Of a DNA stretch of 64,000 bases, positions 28,414 through 37,962 are shown in pieces. The DNA is from Yersinia enterocolitica subsp. enterocolitica (lineage in GTDB: Bacteria; Pseudomonadota; Gammaproteobacteria; Enterobacterales; Enterobacteriaceae). The stretch covers positions 1,240,001 to 1,304,000 of the forward strand of contig NZ_LR590469.1 in the NCBI RefSeq assembly GCF_901472495.1, in the 5' to 3' direction. A program made the translations under genes and the position numbers. Position 1 is the first letter of the stretch. Each line of letters opens with the position of its first letter. The notes beneath the pieces are model-generated. The model was not told where the DNA came from. It saw only the letters and a list, made by a program, of their open reading frames with translations, and did no database searches.

Positions 28414-28950
28414 ATGAAGAAACCCTTACTTATTCTAGGTGCAATGGTTTTATTACAAGCAGCTCCGTCAGTAGAAAGTGCTGGTACAGTAACCGGAACG
28501 CTAGGTGCGACATTAACCATTATTACGGGGTGTTATATCAACGACGGGACGAACGCTGGTGGGATAACCAATTTAGGCACCATAAACTTCGGTACCGTCT
28601 CGACCTTAAATACCCGAATCAGACAGGCGTACAGCAGTACAGCTAATGGCGCGTTAAATTTATACTGTAGTGCAGGTACTACCTACAATATCGGAATAGA
28701 CAATGGTGCCCATGCTTTGCTTGCCCAACGCCGCCTGGCGGGCGGTACGACAGAGTTTGTAAATTATAATTTGTATAAAGACAATGGCTATTCCCAGCCT
28801 TGGGGATCAACAGGCACTGATCAACTGACTGGCACCGCGGTCGCGATTAGTACCGCCATCCCACTCACCATTTATGGTGAAGTTCCTACACAAACAACAC
28901 CCAGTGTTAGCACCTATAACGATACCGTCAACGTGACGGTCAGTTGGTAG
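28414..28950 (+). CDS. Csu-type pilus major subunit (CsuA/B-like)
   Basis: Spore-coat-U (SCPU) domain pilin of 178 residues. The ATG at 28414 is chosen from AAGGAAG (28402-28408); the signal peptide ends near VESA|GT. The conserved pattern has an early Cys in ITGCYIND, GTINFGTVSTL, the second Cys in LNLYCSAGTTYNIGIDNG, and ends in VNVTVSW. It is first of six collinear genes matching csuA/B-A-B-C-D-E of archaic chaperone-usher pili, known from Acinetobacter biofilm formation. Confidence 0.85.
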   Translation: MKKPLLILGAMVLLQAAPSVESAGTVTGTLGATLTIITGCYINDGTNAGGITNLGTINFGTVSTLNTRIRQAYSSTANGALNLYCSAGTTYNIGIDNGAHALLAQRRLAGGTTEFVNYNLYKDNGYSQPWGSTGTDQLTGTAVAISTAIPLTIYGEVPTQTTPSVSTYNDTVNVTVSW

Positions 28951-28955
28951 CAGGT

Positions 28956-29513
28956 ATGGTTCTGGGTATCACGCCAGATAACTTACGGATAAATATCGAT
29001 AAAACAGTGCTGTTATGGTTCATTTTCTCACTGTTATTACTGCGAACTTATCCGGTTTATGCCGTCTCGAAAACGGCCAATATCACGGTCAATGCGACGT
29101 TATTGCCCACCTGCATTGCAGGTACGACGACGGCGGGGGCGACCACCTTTGGTACCTTGAATTTTGGCTCAGTCACTGTGCTAAACCGCCCGATAAGCGT
29201 TATCGGTCAAGCCAACAGTGGAGCAATTTCCGTGCAATGCAGCAAAAACACCAGCTTTACCGTGTTACTCAGTGCCGGGCAGAGTGGGAGCGTCAGCAAC
29301 CGCTATTTAGTCGGAGGGCCGACCAATCAGCATGTCAATTACAACCTGTATACCGACGCCGATCATAGCCATATTTGGGACAATACCGTCGGAATTTCTC
29401 AAGTTGCCAGCGGGCAGCCCGTCACCCTCCCCGTCTATGGGCTGATTCCGACACAGAGCACACCCTCGGTGGGAATTTATACCGATACCATTCAAGTCAC
29501 GGTCAATTGGTAG
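28956..29513 (+). CDS. Csu-type pilus minor subunit (CsuA-like)
   Basis: SCPU-domain protein of about 185 residues with a hydrophobic signal region, LLWFIFSLLLLRTYPVYA, and the family motifs LPTCIAG, TLNFGSVTVL, ISVQCSKNTSFTV and a terminal VTVNW. The start is uncertain: a TTG lies four codons upstream and the ribosome site is poor, with near overlap to the upstream stop. Coupled translation is likely. Confidence 0.82.
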   Translation: MVLGITPDNLRINIDKTVLLWFIFSLLLLRTYPVYAVSKTANITVNATLLPTCIAGTTTAGATTFGTLNFGSVTVLNRPISVIGQANSGAISVQCSKNTSFTVLLSAGQSGSVSNRYLVGGPTNQHVNYNLYTDADHSHIWDNTVGISQVASGQPVTLPVYGLIPTQSTPSVGIYTDTIQVTVNW

Positions 29514-29523
29514 GGGAAGCAAG

Positions 29524-30081
29524 ATGACGCTTAACAGTTTCTATCCCACCGTCATTACATTACTGGTCTTTAGCCTGCTGGGTTTGCCTGTGACAAACAG
29601 TTATGGGGAAACGCTAAATCGCGCCTTTACCGTTAATGCAACCATATTGCCGGGCTGTATTTTAGGCAGTGGCAATAGCGATAGCAGCAGCTTTGGTGCG
29701 CTGAATTTTGGCAATGTCTCTTCGCTGTCAACGGCCATCAATATCGTCTCCAGTCAAAATGCCGGTTCAATCATGATTCAATGCAGTGGTACGCCCAGCA
29801 TCACTCTGGCGTTAAATAGTGGTACGAATACCACTGGGAATATTGCTACTGGCAGGCGATTACTCAACAGCGCGACCGGTGAATATCTGTTTTATCAAAT
29901 ATTTCAAGATAGCGCTCGCAGTGTTATTTGGGGCAATGGCAGTAACGGCGGCACTGCGCGGGTCATTACTGCGAATAGCACGCTACAGCAGATCGTTTTA
30001 TATGCGCAATTGTTTGCCAGTAGTTCATTCCCCACCGCGGGGAATTACACCGATACGCTATTAGTGACCGTCACTTATTAA
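29524..30081 (+). CDS. Csu-type pilus minor subunit (CsuB-like)
   Basis: 185 residues, signal peptide to about residue 28 (PVTNSYG|ET). The SCPU pattern has LPGCILGSGNSDSSSFGALN, IMIQCSGTPSITLALNSG and C-terminal LLVTVTY. The ribosome site GGGGAAGCAAG directly precedes the ATG, 10 nt after the previous stop. Third gene of the operon. Confidence 0.83.
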   Translation: MTLNSFYPTVITLLVFSLLGLPVTNSYGETLNRAFTVNATILPGCILGSGNSDSSSFGALNFGNVSSLSTAINIVSSQNAGSIMIQCSGTPSITLALNSGTNTTGNIATGRRLLNSATGEYLFYQIFQDSARSVIWGNGSNGGTARVITANSTLQQIVLYAQLFASSSFPTAGNYTDTLLVTVTY

Positions 30082-30127
30082 ATTACTTTTTATTTTGTGT
30101 GTGTATTTTACCGACAAGGAGTTCACC

Positions 30128-30877
30128 ATGATTAGATTAACATCACTTGCGTCGTTGGTTTTATTTGCTACGGCAGTTGCCAGCAGCCCACTTTATGCTG
30201 CCTCCTCGGTACTTATTTGGCCGATAGATCCGGTGATCAATAGTCATGAGAAAGCCACTGCACTGTGGCTGGAAAATAAAGACAGCCAGCCCGTTTATAT
30301 GCAAATTCGGGTTTTAGGGTGGCAGCAAAAATCCGGACAGGAAGATTACAACAATCAATCGGCGATCATCGCCAGCCCACCAGTTGCTACTATTTTACCG
30401 GGCAAACGTCAATTGATCCGGCTGATTAAAAATACGCAAGTACCAGCAGGTCAGGAACAAGCATTCAGAGTGTTGATTGATGAGATCCCGCGTAAAGATC
30501 CCAACGAAGATGCCGCCGCCCCCTCTTTAAATATGGGGCTGAAGTTTCAGATGCGCTATTCCGTCCCATTATTCATCTATGGTGATGGCCTGAAGTCTGA
30601 AGATGCCAATAATCCAGCAACATTTTTCCCGCTCAGTCTCAGCTACAAACTGGTGCAGGATAGTGGCAAAACATGGCTGGCTATTCGCAATCAAGGGCAA
30701 ACTCATGCCCGTATCTCTCAAGTCAACTTACAGAATACAAGTCTCAATAGTGGGTTGATGGGCTATGTTCTGCCGGGTAATGAAATGCGCTTTCAAGTTC
30801 CTGCGTCTGCCAATAGCGGGCAATTAACTGCGTTGGTCAATAGTCATACAAAACCTATCGTTATTCCCCATCAATAG
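30128..30877 (+). CDS. Csu-type periplasmic pilus chaperone (CsuC-like)
   Basis: 249 residues from the ATG at 30128, which has AAGGAG 7 nt upstream. Signal peptide ends near PLYA|AS. PapD-like fold: ALWLENKDSQPVYMQIRVLG, ASPPVATILPGKRQLIRLIK carrying the conserved Arg/Lys, and FRVLIDEIP. It holds SCPU subunits for delivery to the usher. Confidence 0.88.
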   Translation: MIRLTSLASLVLFATAVASSPLYAASSVLIWPIDPVINSHEKATALWLENKDSQPVYMQIRVLGWQQKSGQEDYNNQSAIIASPPVATILPGKRQLIRLIKNTQVPAGQEQAFRVLIDEIPRKDPNEDAAAPSLNMGLKFQMRYSVPLFIYGDGLKSEDANNPATFFPLSLSYKLVQDSGKTWLAIRNQGQTHARISQVNLQNTSLNSGLMGYVLPGNEMRFQVPASANSGQLTALVNSHTKPIVIPHQ

Positions 30878-30963
30878 ACGATTCATATGAAGGGTCTTTA
30901 TTGATTGATGCGCCGCTATGGCATTGATAAATGGGAATAACTGCCAATACGTTAGGGTTTGGG

Positions 30964-33405
30964 ATGATTATCAAATTCAGGCTGTCGCCATTTTTGACAT
31001 TGGTGTATGCATCAATGATATCCCCTGCATTTATACCACTAACGGTAAGGGGGAATGATTTGCCACCTCCGCCATCTGCTGCGGTGATGCCTGACACCAC
31101 CTTATATCTTGAACTGGTGGTTAATGGCCGTAACTTTGGCGAAGCCGTGCCGGTGATTTATCGCGATGGCCACTATTATTTGACACCCGAACAGTTAAAA
31201 ACTGTTGGTTTCCCCGCGCCTTCGCCAAACACACCCGAAGTAGCTATTGATGTCATGGATAAAGTTCATGTTACCTATCAAGGTGACAGCCAGAGATTAC
31301 TCATTGATGTTCCAAGCGAATGGCTGCCTGAGCAGCGGGTGAATACTGCGGCAACAGAGGATTACAATCTGGCGCAAAGCAGTCTCGGCCTACTGTTTAA
31401 CTACGATATCTATGCCAGCCAGGGAAATAGCAGCGGCCAACCCAGCAATGCTTCGGCCTGGACAGAACAGCGCCTGTTTGATCATTTTGGCTTGATCAGT
31501 AACACCGGAATTTATCGTAGTAACCTGACAGATACCGATAACGTTACGGTAGAAAAAGGGTATGTCCGCTACGATACTCAGTGGCGATTAAATGATGAGA
31601 ATCACTTACTGAGCTACAGTGCGGGCGACCTGATAACCGGCTCGCTGGCGTGGAGTAGCTCAGTGCGGGTGGGTGGCCTTCAAGTGTCACGTAACTTTGC
31701 TATTCGCCCGGACTTAGTGACTTACCCACTACCACAGTTTGCCGGTCAGGCGGCCATTCCCAGTACCGTTGATCTCTATATTGATAACTTTAGAACGCAA
31801 TCGGCATCCGTTAACCCCGGCCCTTTTGTGATTGATAATGGGCCAAGAATAAATGGCGCAGGGCAAGCAACTGTAGTCACCACCGATGCGTTAGGCCGCC
31901 AGGTCAGCACCTCAATCCCCTTCTATGTAGCCAGCGATTTGCTCAAACCCGGCTTATGGGATTTTAGTATTTCAAGTGGCATGTTGCGCCAAAACTATGG
32001 CATTCGATCCGCTGACTATGGTGAGCCAGTTGCCAGCGGAGTGCTACGTTATGGCACCACCCCCTGGTTGACACTGGAAGGGCGAGCCGATATCGCCAAA
32101 CAACTGAATGTGGTGGGCAGTGGGGTCAGTTTGCGGGTCGGAAATTATGGTGTTGTGAATAGTTCTTACACTATCAGTAACGCCGGTGATGCAGTTTTAG
32201 GTAGTGGTATCGCCCCCATAGAAACAGATATCAGCACCCCACCATCCTCACCGTCTCTGCGCTATGGCGGGCGCGGCAATCAATACTCGCTTGGCTACAG
32301 CTATAGCAACGCTTTTTTCAGCTTGAACGCGCAACGGATTAACCGCAGCCCAAACTATGGCGACCTGGCAAATTATAAAAGTGAATACCGGCCCAGTCGC
32401 CGTACTGACCAAATTACCGGCAGCCTGGGGTTAGGTGCGTATGGTTCAATCGGCTCAGGTTATTTTGACGTCCGTGATGCATTAGGTGAGCGAACTCGTC
32501 TGGTTAATATTAGCTACAACACCACCCTCTGGCACAATACTAGTGTTTACTTTTCACTCAACCGCGAATTGGGCAGTAAGGGTTATAACGCACAGATGGT
32601 GTTAAGCATTCCTCTGGGGGATTGGGGGGCTGGCAGTATCAGTAGTGTGCGCGATACCAATAACAATTGGAGCCAACGCGTAAACTATAGCCGGGCGACC
32701 CCAACTAACGGCGGGTTTGGCTGGAATCTGGCTTATGCCAATGGTACCGGTGAAAATAGCAGCTATCAGCAGGCTGACCTTATCTGGCGGACACGCGCGC
32801 TGGAGAGCCGGGTTGGCGTGTATGGCAGTCAGGGAGATTATCAAAGCTGGGGCGAAGTCAGCGGATCACTGGTGGTAATGAATAATGGTGTCTATGCCAG
32901 TAACACCATTAATGATGCTTTCGCCCTGATATCAACTCATGGGTTTGGTCAGATTCCTGTCAGTTATGAAAATCAGCTGATCGGCACAACCAACGACGAC
33001 GGTTATTTATTAGTCCCTAATGTCACATCTTATTATCAGGCAAAATTCCAGATTGACCCAATGAGCTTACCGGCGGATGTAAGCATGCCTGAAGTTGAAC
33101 GACGCTTAGCTATTAGCGAACGCAGTGGTTATTTAATCGACTTCCCCTTAGAACAAATCACCTCCGCAACACTACGTATCACCGATGAGTCAGGTAAAGA
33201 TTTGCCTAAGGGTAGCCCGGTATTTACCTCTGAGACAAAACCGGTCAGTTATGTCGGCTGGGACGGTATTACTTATATTGAACAAGCTAAACCACAAAAT
33301 AAGCTGAAAATAATCCGGGCTGACAATGGAGCTAATTGCTATCTGCAATTTGCCCTTAAGGCCAGCACAGGCATTCAGGATATTGGCACAGTAACCTGCA
33401 AATAA
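30964..33405 (+). CDS. Csu-type outer-membrane usher (CsuD-like)
   Basis: Usher of about 813 residues. The ATG at 30964 (AGGG 6 nt upstream) is preferred to one at 30931. The N-terminal domain binds chaperone-subunit complexes: LYLELVVNGRNFGEAVPVIY (about 39-58). The 24-stranded barrel includes SVNPGPFVIDN. C-terminal plug-type domains include GFGQIPVSYENQLIGTTNDD, and the protein ends NCYLQFALKASTGIQDIG. It secretes and assembles the pilus. Confidence 0.9.
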   Translation: MIIKFRLSPFLTLVYASMISPAFIPLTVRGNDLPPPPSAAVMPDTTLYLELVVNGRNFGEAVPVIYRDGHYYLTPEQLKTVGFPAPSPNTPEVAIDVMDKVHVTYQGDSQRLLIDVPSEWLPEQRVNTAATEDYNLAQSSLGLLFNYDIYASQGNSSGQPSNASAWTEQRLFDHFGLISNTGIYRSNLTDTDNVTVEKGYVRYDTQWRLNDENHLLSYSAGDLITGSLAWSSSVRVGGLQVSRNFAIRPDLVTYPLPQFAGQAAIPSTVDLYIDNFRTQSASVNPGPFVIDNGPRINGAGQATVVTTDALGRQVSTSIPFYVASDLLKPGLWDFSISSGMLRQNYGIRSADYGEPVASGVLRYGTTPWLTLEGRADIAKQLNVVGSGVSLRVGNYGVVNSSYTISNAGDAVLGSGIAPIETDISTPPSSPSLRYGGRGNQYSLGYSYSNAFFSLNAQRINRSPNYGDLANYKSEYRPSRRTDQITGSLGLGAYGSIGSGYFDVRDALGERTRLVNISYNTTLWHNTSVYFSLNRELGSKGYNAQMVLSIPLGDWGAGSISSVRDTNNNWSQRVNYSRATPTNGGFGWNLAYANGTGENSSYQQADLIWRTRALESRVGVYGSQGDYQSWGEVSGSLVVMNNGVYASNTINDAFALISTHGFGQIPVSYENQLIGTTNDDGYLLVPNVTSYYQAKFQIDPMSLPADVSMPEVERRLAISERSGYLIDFPLEQITSATLRITDESGKDLPKGSPVFTSETKPVSYVGWDGITYIEQAKPQNKLKIIRADNGANCYLQFALKASTGIQDIGTVTCK

Positions 33406-33435
33406 GCCAATAATAGCGAAAATAATGGAGAGGAT

Positions 33436-34446
33436 ATGACCCCAAATAACATTAGAATCAGCTTGGTAGCTAGCCACTTGGGTATTATCACTTTGCTGAT
33501 ATTACTGATGGGGCTTATTGCTCCTCCTGCTCAAGCTGACTCCTGTACTTTCTCACCCGGCACGGTCACCCTGCCGCCCAGCTCATCTGTAACCGCTGGT
33601 ACCACCGCCGTTAATGCTCAGGGAGCAACGGCAATGACCTGCCCAGGGGCATTAATCTCAATTACGTTATTAGGGTCATTTACTTTGTCCGCAACAATAT
33701 CCGGCACAACTAATAACCTTAACCTCAAAAATGAAGTTGGCGACCTGATTCCTTACTCGATTTATCGTACCGGCACCTTCAGCCCTGCGTTGCCTATTGG
33801 CGGTAAATTGGATTACGCAAGTTCAAGTTTGCTATCAATTAGCTTAGGTTCTCTAAACGCAAATTTACCCATCTACATTCGTACTGGAAATAACGGCGTC
33901 ATTAGCACCAATATCAGTGCTGGAACCTATACAGATGTGATCAATCTGGCCTGGAATTACAACATTTGCAAAGTACTGAACGTGCTGGGAGGCTGCATAG
34001 GCTCCTGGGTTGGCAGCGGAACGGGTACTGATATCTCCTCAGTGACTGTCACTTTAGTGGTCAGCAAGGATTGCGCCATTAATAGCGCCTCAGATGTCAA
34101 TTTTGGTAGTTTTGCATTAGTCGGACAATTTAACCCAATCAGCCAAAATATCACCCTCACCTGCACCAAGGGCACCACCTTTAATACTTATGTCACACCA
34201 GGGGATAACCCAGTGACGAATTGGCGACAAATGAAATTGAATTCCACAACTGTCACTGACTATCTGCAATATCAGCTGTATCAGGGCACCTCCGGCACCA
34301 CACTGTGGGATGCAAGTTCAATGCAACCCGGCTCAGGAACTGGAGCCGCGCAGCTCGTTCCTTTTCACGCTGTGATTAACCCCAATCAGAATCAAAGAAC
34401 ACCGGGCGACTATCGGGATAATGTTAGCCTGGTTCTGGTGTATTGA
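33436..34446 (+). CDS. Csu-type tip adhesin (CsuE-like), two SCPU domains
   Basis: 336 residues, signal peptide to about residue 34 (PPAQA|DS). There are two SCPU-type domains, about 35-175 and 205-336, the second ending in VSLVLVY. GGAGAGGAT-type ribosome site (GGAGAGGAT region before the ATG at 33436). In Acinetobacter the two-domain CsuE sits at the pilus tip and binds hydrophobic surfaces; the same role is inferred here. Last gene of the operon, no obvious terminator. Confidence 0.85.
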   Translation: MTPNNIRISLVASHLGIITLLILLMGLIAPPAQADSCTFSPGTVTLPPSSSVTAGTTAVNAQGATAMTCPGALISITLLGSFTLSATISGTTNNLNLKNEVGDLIPYSIYRTGTFSPALPIGGKLDYASSSLLSISLGSLNANLPIYIRTGNNGVISTNISAGTYTDVINLAWNYNICKVLNVLGGCIGSWVGSGTGTDISSVTVTLVVSKDCAINSASDVNFGSFALVGQFNPISQNITLTCTKGTTFNTYVTPGDNPVTNWRQMKLNSTTVTDYLQYQLYQGTSGTTLWDASSMQPGSGTGAAQLVPFHAVINPNQNQRTPGDYRDNVSLVLVY

Positions 34447-34668
34447 TTGTTAATTTTATCTGGGAAGCCCATTTTTCAATATCCTCAAAGGGGTCATTAT
34501 CAGTTTTCCTTTATTTATCAGTGCGATAATCATAATAAAATAATTTGTAGATAAGAATATTCCGAATGAGCTGTACTAAATCTGTCCCTGTTATACAATC
34601 TGCGGGCTTAAATAATAGCCGACAGACTTCTATCTAAGGAAAGCCGCGATTAAACAGGAGTGGGCATC

Positions 34669-36378
34669 ATGACTGATTATGATAATCGGGAAAAATCAGC
34701 TGACATTGCTCTGTTAAAAGAAATGAACAGCTTACGGGATATCATCGAAAATAATTCAGACTGGATCTGGGAAGTTGATGTTGCCGGCCGTTATACGTTT
34801 TCATCTGCAAAATCTATCGAGCTGCTAGGCCGCCTTCCTCATGAAGTGATCGGCAAAACACCATTTGATTTTATGCCCAAAGATGAAGCTCATCGGGTAG
34901 GAAAACTATTCGCCGAAATTGCCGCTGAGCGCATTCCTTTTGCGGGATTACAAAACCGTAATATCCGCGCAGATGGCAGCGAAGTCTTGATAGAAAGTAG
35001 TGGTATTCCACTTTTTGACCACAATGGGGAATTCAAAGGTTATCGGGGAATAGACCGTAATCTTAGCAACTTACCTTACAACGCCAGTCAACGCCTCTTC
35101 GAGTTGGAATCCATTTATTCCAGTGCCCCAGCCGGCCTGTGCTTTATTGATACAGCCTTGCACTACCTGACGGTAAATGACTATCTGGCAGAATTATTAG
35201 GTAAAAAAACAGCTGAAGTGAATGGTCATAAAGTGGCTGATTTCTTACCTGGTATCATCCCTATACTGCAAAGTGCCCTGCTAAAAGCCTATTGTAACGA
35301 CAGCATCCCCGATGCCGAGTTTCCAATGCCGGATAAGCAACGGGTATTTTTCATGCGCATCAATGCCGCCAGATATCCTAGTGGTCAGGTGAGTGGCCTG
35401 TCCGTCGCCATGATTGATATCTCCGCACTGAAAAAGATGGAAGAGAAGTTGCGTAGCAGTAAGCAACATTATCGCAATATGGTGGAACTGAACCCACAGA
35501 TCCCCTGGACTGCCTCCCCAGACGGCATGATCACCAATGTCAGCTCTCGCTTTGAAAAAATCACTGGGCTAACCCGCGAAGAAGCGTTGGCAGACAGATG
35601 GCTGCGAACCATTCATGCTGATGACCGCCATCCCACATTAATAAGTTGGGAGCATTCTCTGCAAACACATGACCCACTTGATGTCGAAATACGTTTTTGT
35701 CATGTGGAAAAAGGTTGGAACTGGATGCGTATTCGCGCCGTACCCAGTGTAGATGAGCACGGCAATGTGGAGTGCTGGTACGGCACAGCAGAAGATATCC
35801 ACGAGCGTAAGCTTCTGGAACTTAAACTGATTAAGGCTAATCGGCGTCTCGAAATTCAAGCCAGAACCGACTCATTAACTAAATTACCTAATCGTCGAGA
35901 GTTCAAGAAAGTGCTCGCCCATGAATTTATGCGGGCAAGGCGCTCAGCTTCGCCATTGGCAGTTTTAATGATTGATATCGACTACTTTAAGAATTTCAAT
36001 GATTGTTACGGCCATATCTCTGGTGATGCCTGCCTGCGACTGGTCGCCAGAGCATTGCGTAAGTCATTGAAACGCAGCACCGATATTGTGGCTCGTTATG
36101 GCGGTGAGGAATTTGCGGCAATCTTACCGGATACTGATCAAAAAGGGGCCAGTCTGGTCGCCGAGCACATTTTGCAATCTATCCGCGCGATGGGTATCAA
36201 GCATAGTGAAAGTAAGTTTCGCAAAGTCACCATCAGCCTGGGTGTCACTGTCTATCAATCCCATCTGCACAGCAGCATTACTGATCAGTCTGATTTAATG
36301 CTCACCGCTGACCAGGCGCTTTATTATTCTAAAAAGAATGGGCGCAATCAGTTCAACTTAGCCGAACTTCCTTGCTAG
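34669..36378 (+). CDS. PAS-PAS-PAS-GGDEF diguanylate cyclase
   Basis: 569 residues from the ATG at 34669 (AGGAG 8 nt upstream). Three PAS-type sensor domains are visible: about 20-135 (NNSDWIWEVDVAGRYTFSSA), 143-255 and 265-395. The GGDEF domain (about 405-569) has an intact active site, ARYGGEEFAAILPD. The RSTD motif five residues upstream is a c-di-GMP inhibitory I-site. No signal peptide or membrane helix, so a cytoplasmic sensor. Lying next to the pilus operon, it may tie attachment to c-di-GMP; this is inference. Confidence 0.88.
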   Translation: MTDYDNREKSADIALLKEMNSLRDIIENNSDWIWEVDVAGRYTFSSAKSIELLGRLPHEVIGKTPFDFMPKDEAHRVGKLFAEIAAERIPFAGLQNRNIRADGSEVLIESSGIPLFDHNGEFKGYRGIDRNLSNLPYNASQRLFELESIYSSAPAGLCFIDTALHYLTVNDYLAELLGKKTAEVNGHKVADFLPGIIPILQSALLKAYCNDSIPDAEFPMPDKQRVFFMRINAARYPSGQVSGLSVAMIDISALKKMEEKLRSSKQHYRNMVELNPQIPWTASPDGMITNVSSRFEKITGLTREEALADRWLRTIHADDRHPTLISWEHSLQTHDPLDVEIRFCHVEKGWNWMRIRAVPSVDEHGNVECWYGTAEDIHERKLLELKLIKANRRLEIQARTDSLTKLPNRREFKKVLAHEFMRARRSASPLAVLMIDIDYFKNFNDCYGHISGDACLRLVARALRKSLKRSTDIVARYGGEEFAAILPDTDQKGASLVAEHILQSIRAMGIKHSESKFRKVTISLGVTVYQSHLHSSITDQSDLMLTADQALYYSKKNGRNQFNLAELPC

Positions 36379-36490
36379 GAACGCTGCATTATTTCGCGAC
36401 AACTTCTGGCACTTTTTTTAAGCTCGGCTATTCTCAATAAGGCGACCAGTCTGGTCACACCTCATACCACCAGGTTAGAAAGGAGTCTTT

Positions 36491-36733
36491 ATGGGAAATA
36501 CTGTAGTAAAAATCAGAGATTTTGAAGTTGACGATGCAGTGCTATCCGCACCAGTAGATAAAGGTGAGAACACGGTCAGTATCCCGTGTAAATCGGATCC
36601 TGAATTGTGTATGCAGCTCGATGGGTGGGACGAAAGTACCAGTATTCCGGCAACATTAGATGGCCAAGATAAACTGCTCTACAAAAAGCACTATGACCGA
36701 CATCAAGATGCCTGGGTAATGAGGGTGACTTGA
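36491..36733 (+). CDS. yebV: Small conserved protein YebV
   Basis: 80 residues closely resembling E. coli YebV (78 residues), with the shared core SIPCKSDPELCMQLDGWD and a terminal DAWVMRVT. Strong ribosome site (AAAGGAG). In E. coli yebV follows rsmF after yebT; here ~10.9 kb of other genes separates them. Function unknown. Confidence 0.85.
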   Translation: MGNTVVKIRDFEVDDAVLSAPVDKGENTVSIPCKSDPELCMQLDGWDESTSIPATLDGQDKLLYKKHYDRHQDAWVMRVT

Positions 36734-36850
36734 TGGTTCAAAGATCCGTCACCCATAGCTAAAACTTATGAGTGGCGGTTCCTTCTTTCATATCCGATAA
36801 AACCAACTAGCCAAAAAACGAATCCGTTTCCTTGCTGGATAAATCGGCTA

Positions 36851-37240
36851 TTAGAATATTTCCAGCACTTTGAATTGCATACAAATCAGCATCATATCTG
36901 GGGAAAAAAGTTCATATTCCTCAAAAAAACGTTGTTGTGTTTTACGCCAGTAAGCCAATGTGCGATCGCCCTCACCTTCAGCCAAAGCGTGCGCCTCATC
37001 AACCTGATCAAAGGTTTTCAACTCAACATCCGTCAGCCCAACTGCGCATACCGGCTCATTGCGACCATTGACCACAACAAATACATCACCCGCCTGCGGG
37101 ACACCTTCATCATCTAATGCCGCACAGGTTGCTGTTTTAGTGCCATTGAGAACCAGCGCCAATAAATCATCTGCGACTTGTTCAGTATCACCAAAAGCCC
37201 AGCGTTCGGCGTTTTCATATTTTTGTGGAATTGCAGCCAT
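36851..37240 (-). CDS. ASCH-domain protein
   Basis: 129 residues from the internal ATG (MAAIPQKYENAERWAFGD), which has a GGAAT-type ribosome site; an upstream frame extension is unlikely. The ASCH fold signature is LVLNGTKTATCAAL...EGVPQAGDVFVVVNGRNEPV (quoted in parts). ASCH domains bind RNA; some members are nucleases or amidohydrolases. Specific activity unknown. Confidence 0.8.
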   Translation of the reverse strand: MAAIPQKYENAERWAFGDTEQVADDLLALVLNGTKTATCAALDDEGVPQAGDVFVVVNGRNEPVCAVGLTDVELKTFDQVDEAHALAEGEGDRTLAYWRKTQQRFFEEYELFSPDMMLICMQFKVLEIF

Positions 37241-37417
37241 AGTTTCATTATTCCTAATCGTAATATTATTGATGCAACGCATATTATACCTCAACGCCAC
37301 GAACTCACTCTCGCATCAACATAAATTTTCGCTACTATACCTAAGTTGCGGTAAACATATAAATCCCGCAAAATAATTTCAAGCCAAACAAATCTATCGA
37401 GGTAAAAATAAAGGCCT

Positions 37418-37525
37418 ATGGGGACCAAACGCTTGCATACAAAACATTGGAAGATGTTTGTGGTGTTACTTTGCATCTGCGGCGCATTAATGCTGTTGCG
37501 GTGGGCATCAATGATCTTTGGTTAA
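37418..37525 (+). CDS. yniD: Small membrane protein YniD
   Basis: 35 residues: a basic start (MGTKRLHTKHWKM) and one membrane helix rich in Val/Leu/Cys, ending RWASMIFG. It closely matches my memory of E. coli YniD (35 residues, same layout). Codons run uninterrupted from the ATG at 37418 to the TAA at 37523-37525. Function unknown. Confidence 0.75.
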   Translation: MGTKRLHTKHWKMFVVLLCICGALMLLRWASMIFG

Positions 37526-37537
37526 TATCACCCGCCG

Positions 37538-37705
37538 CTAATGTTTATCTTTAGGTAAAAATAAGCAGCCACATTTGGGGCACACTAACGCCGTATTTTT
37601 ATGCACTTTTTCCGTGCTTTGCTCAGACGTTGCACCACAATCCGGGCATTTAATTTTCACCTTGGCATTGCTAACCAGTCTTCTGACACTATCTAGAAAT
37701 GACAT
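37538..37705 (-). CDS. Small zinc-ribbon protein (YnfU-like)
   Basis: 55 residues with two CPxCG knuckles, KCPDCGATSEQS and VCPKCGCLFLP, which should bind one zinc ion. The ribosome site GAGAGG precedes the ATG. It is convergent with yniD, ending 12 nt from it. Possibly related to the YnfU family of small zinc-binding proteins; no function is known to me. Confidence 0.7.
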   Translation of the reverse strand: MSFLDSVRRLVSNAKVKIKCPDCGATSEQSTEKVHKNTALVCPKCGCLFLPKDKH

Positions 37706-37962
37706 ATGCTCGCCTCTCAGTTGTACAACCTTATTAGATTACGTTAACCGGCGGCACTAAACCGTGGCGTGGTCAGCGTTACTCAGATTATCTGTACCGG
37801 ATCAGCTTTCAATCAATGGAAAGAACCGGGTTTGCAGGAGACAATGGAAAGAAACAAGCAGAAAATGGAAAGCTACGGGGAGGAACATTCACCACGCAGC
37901 ATGGCTGGCATGCTTGGCGTAGTGAAATGGTAGGTAGGTTATAAGAAACCCTTGGGCTGGGA

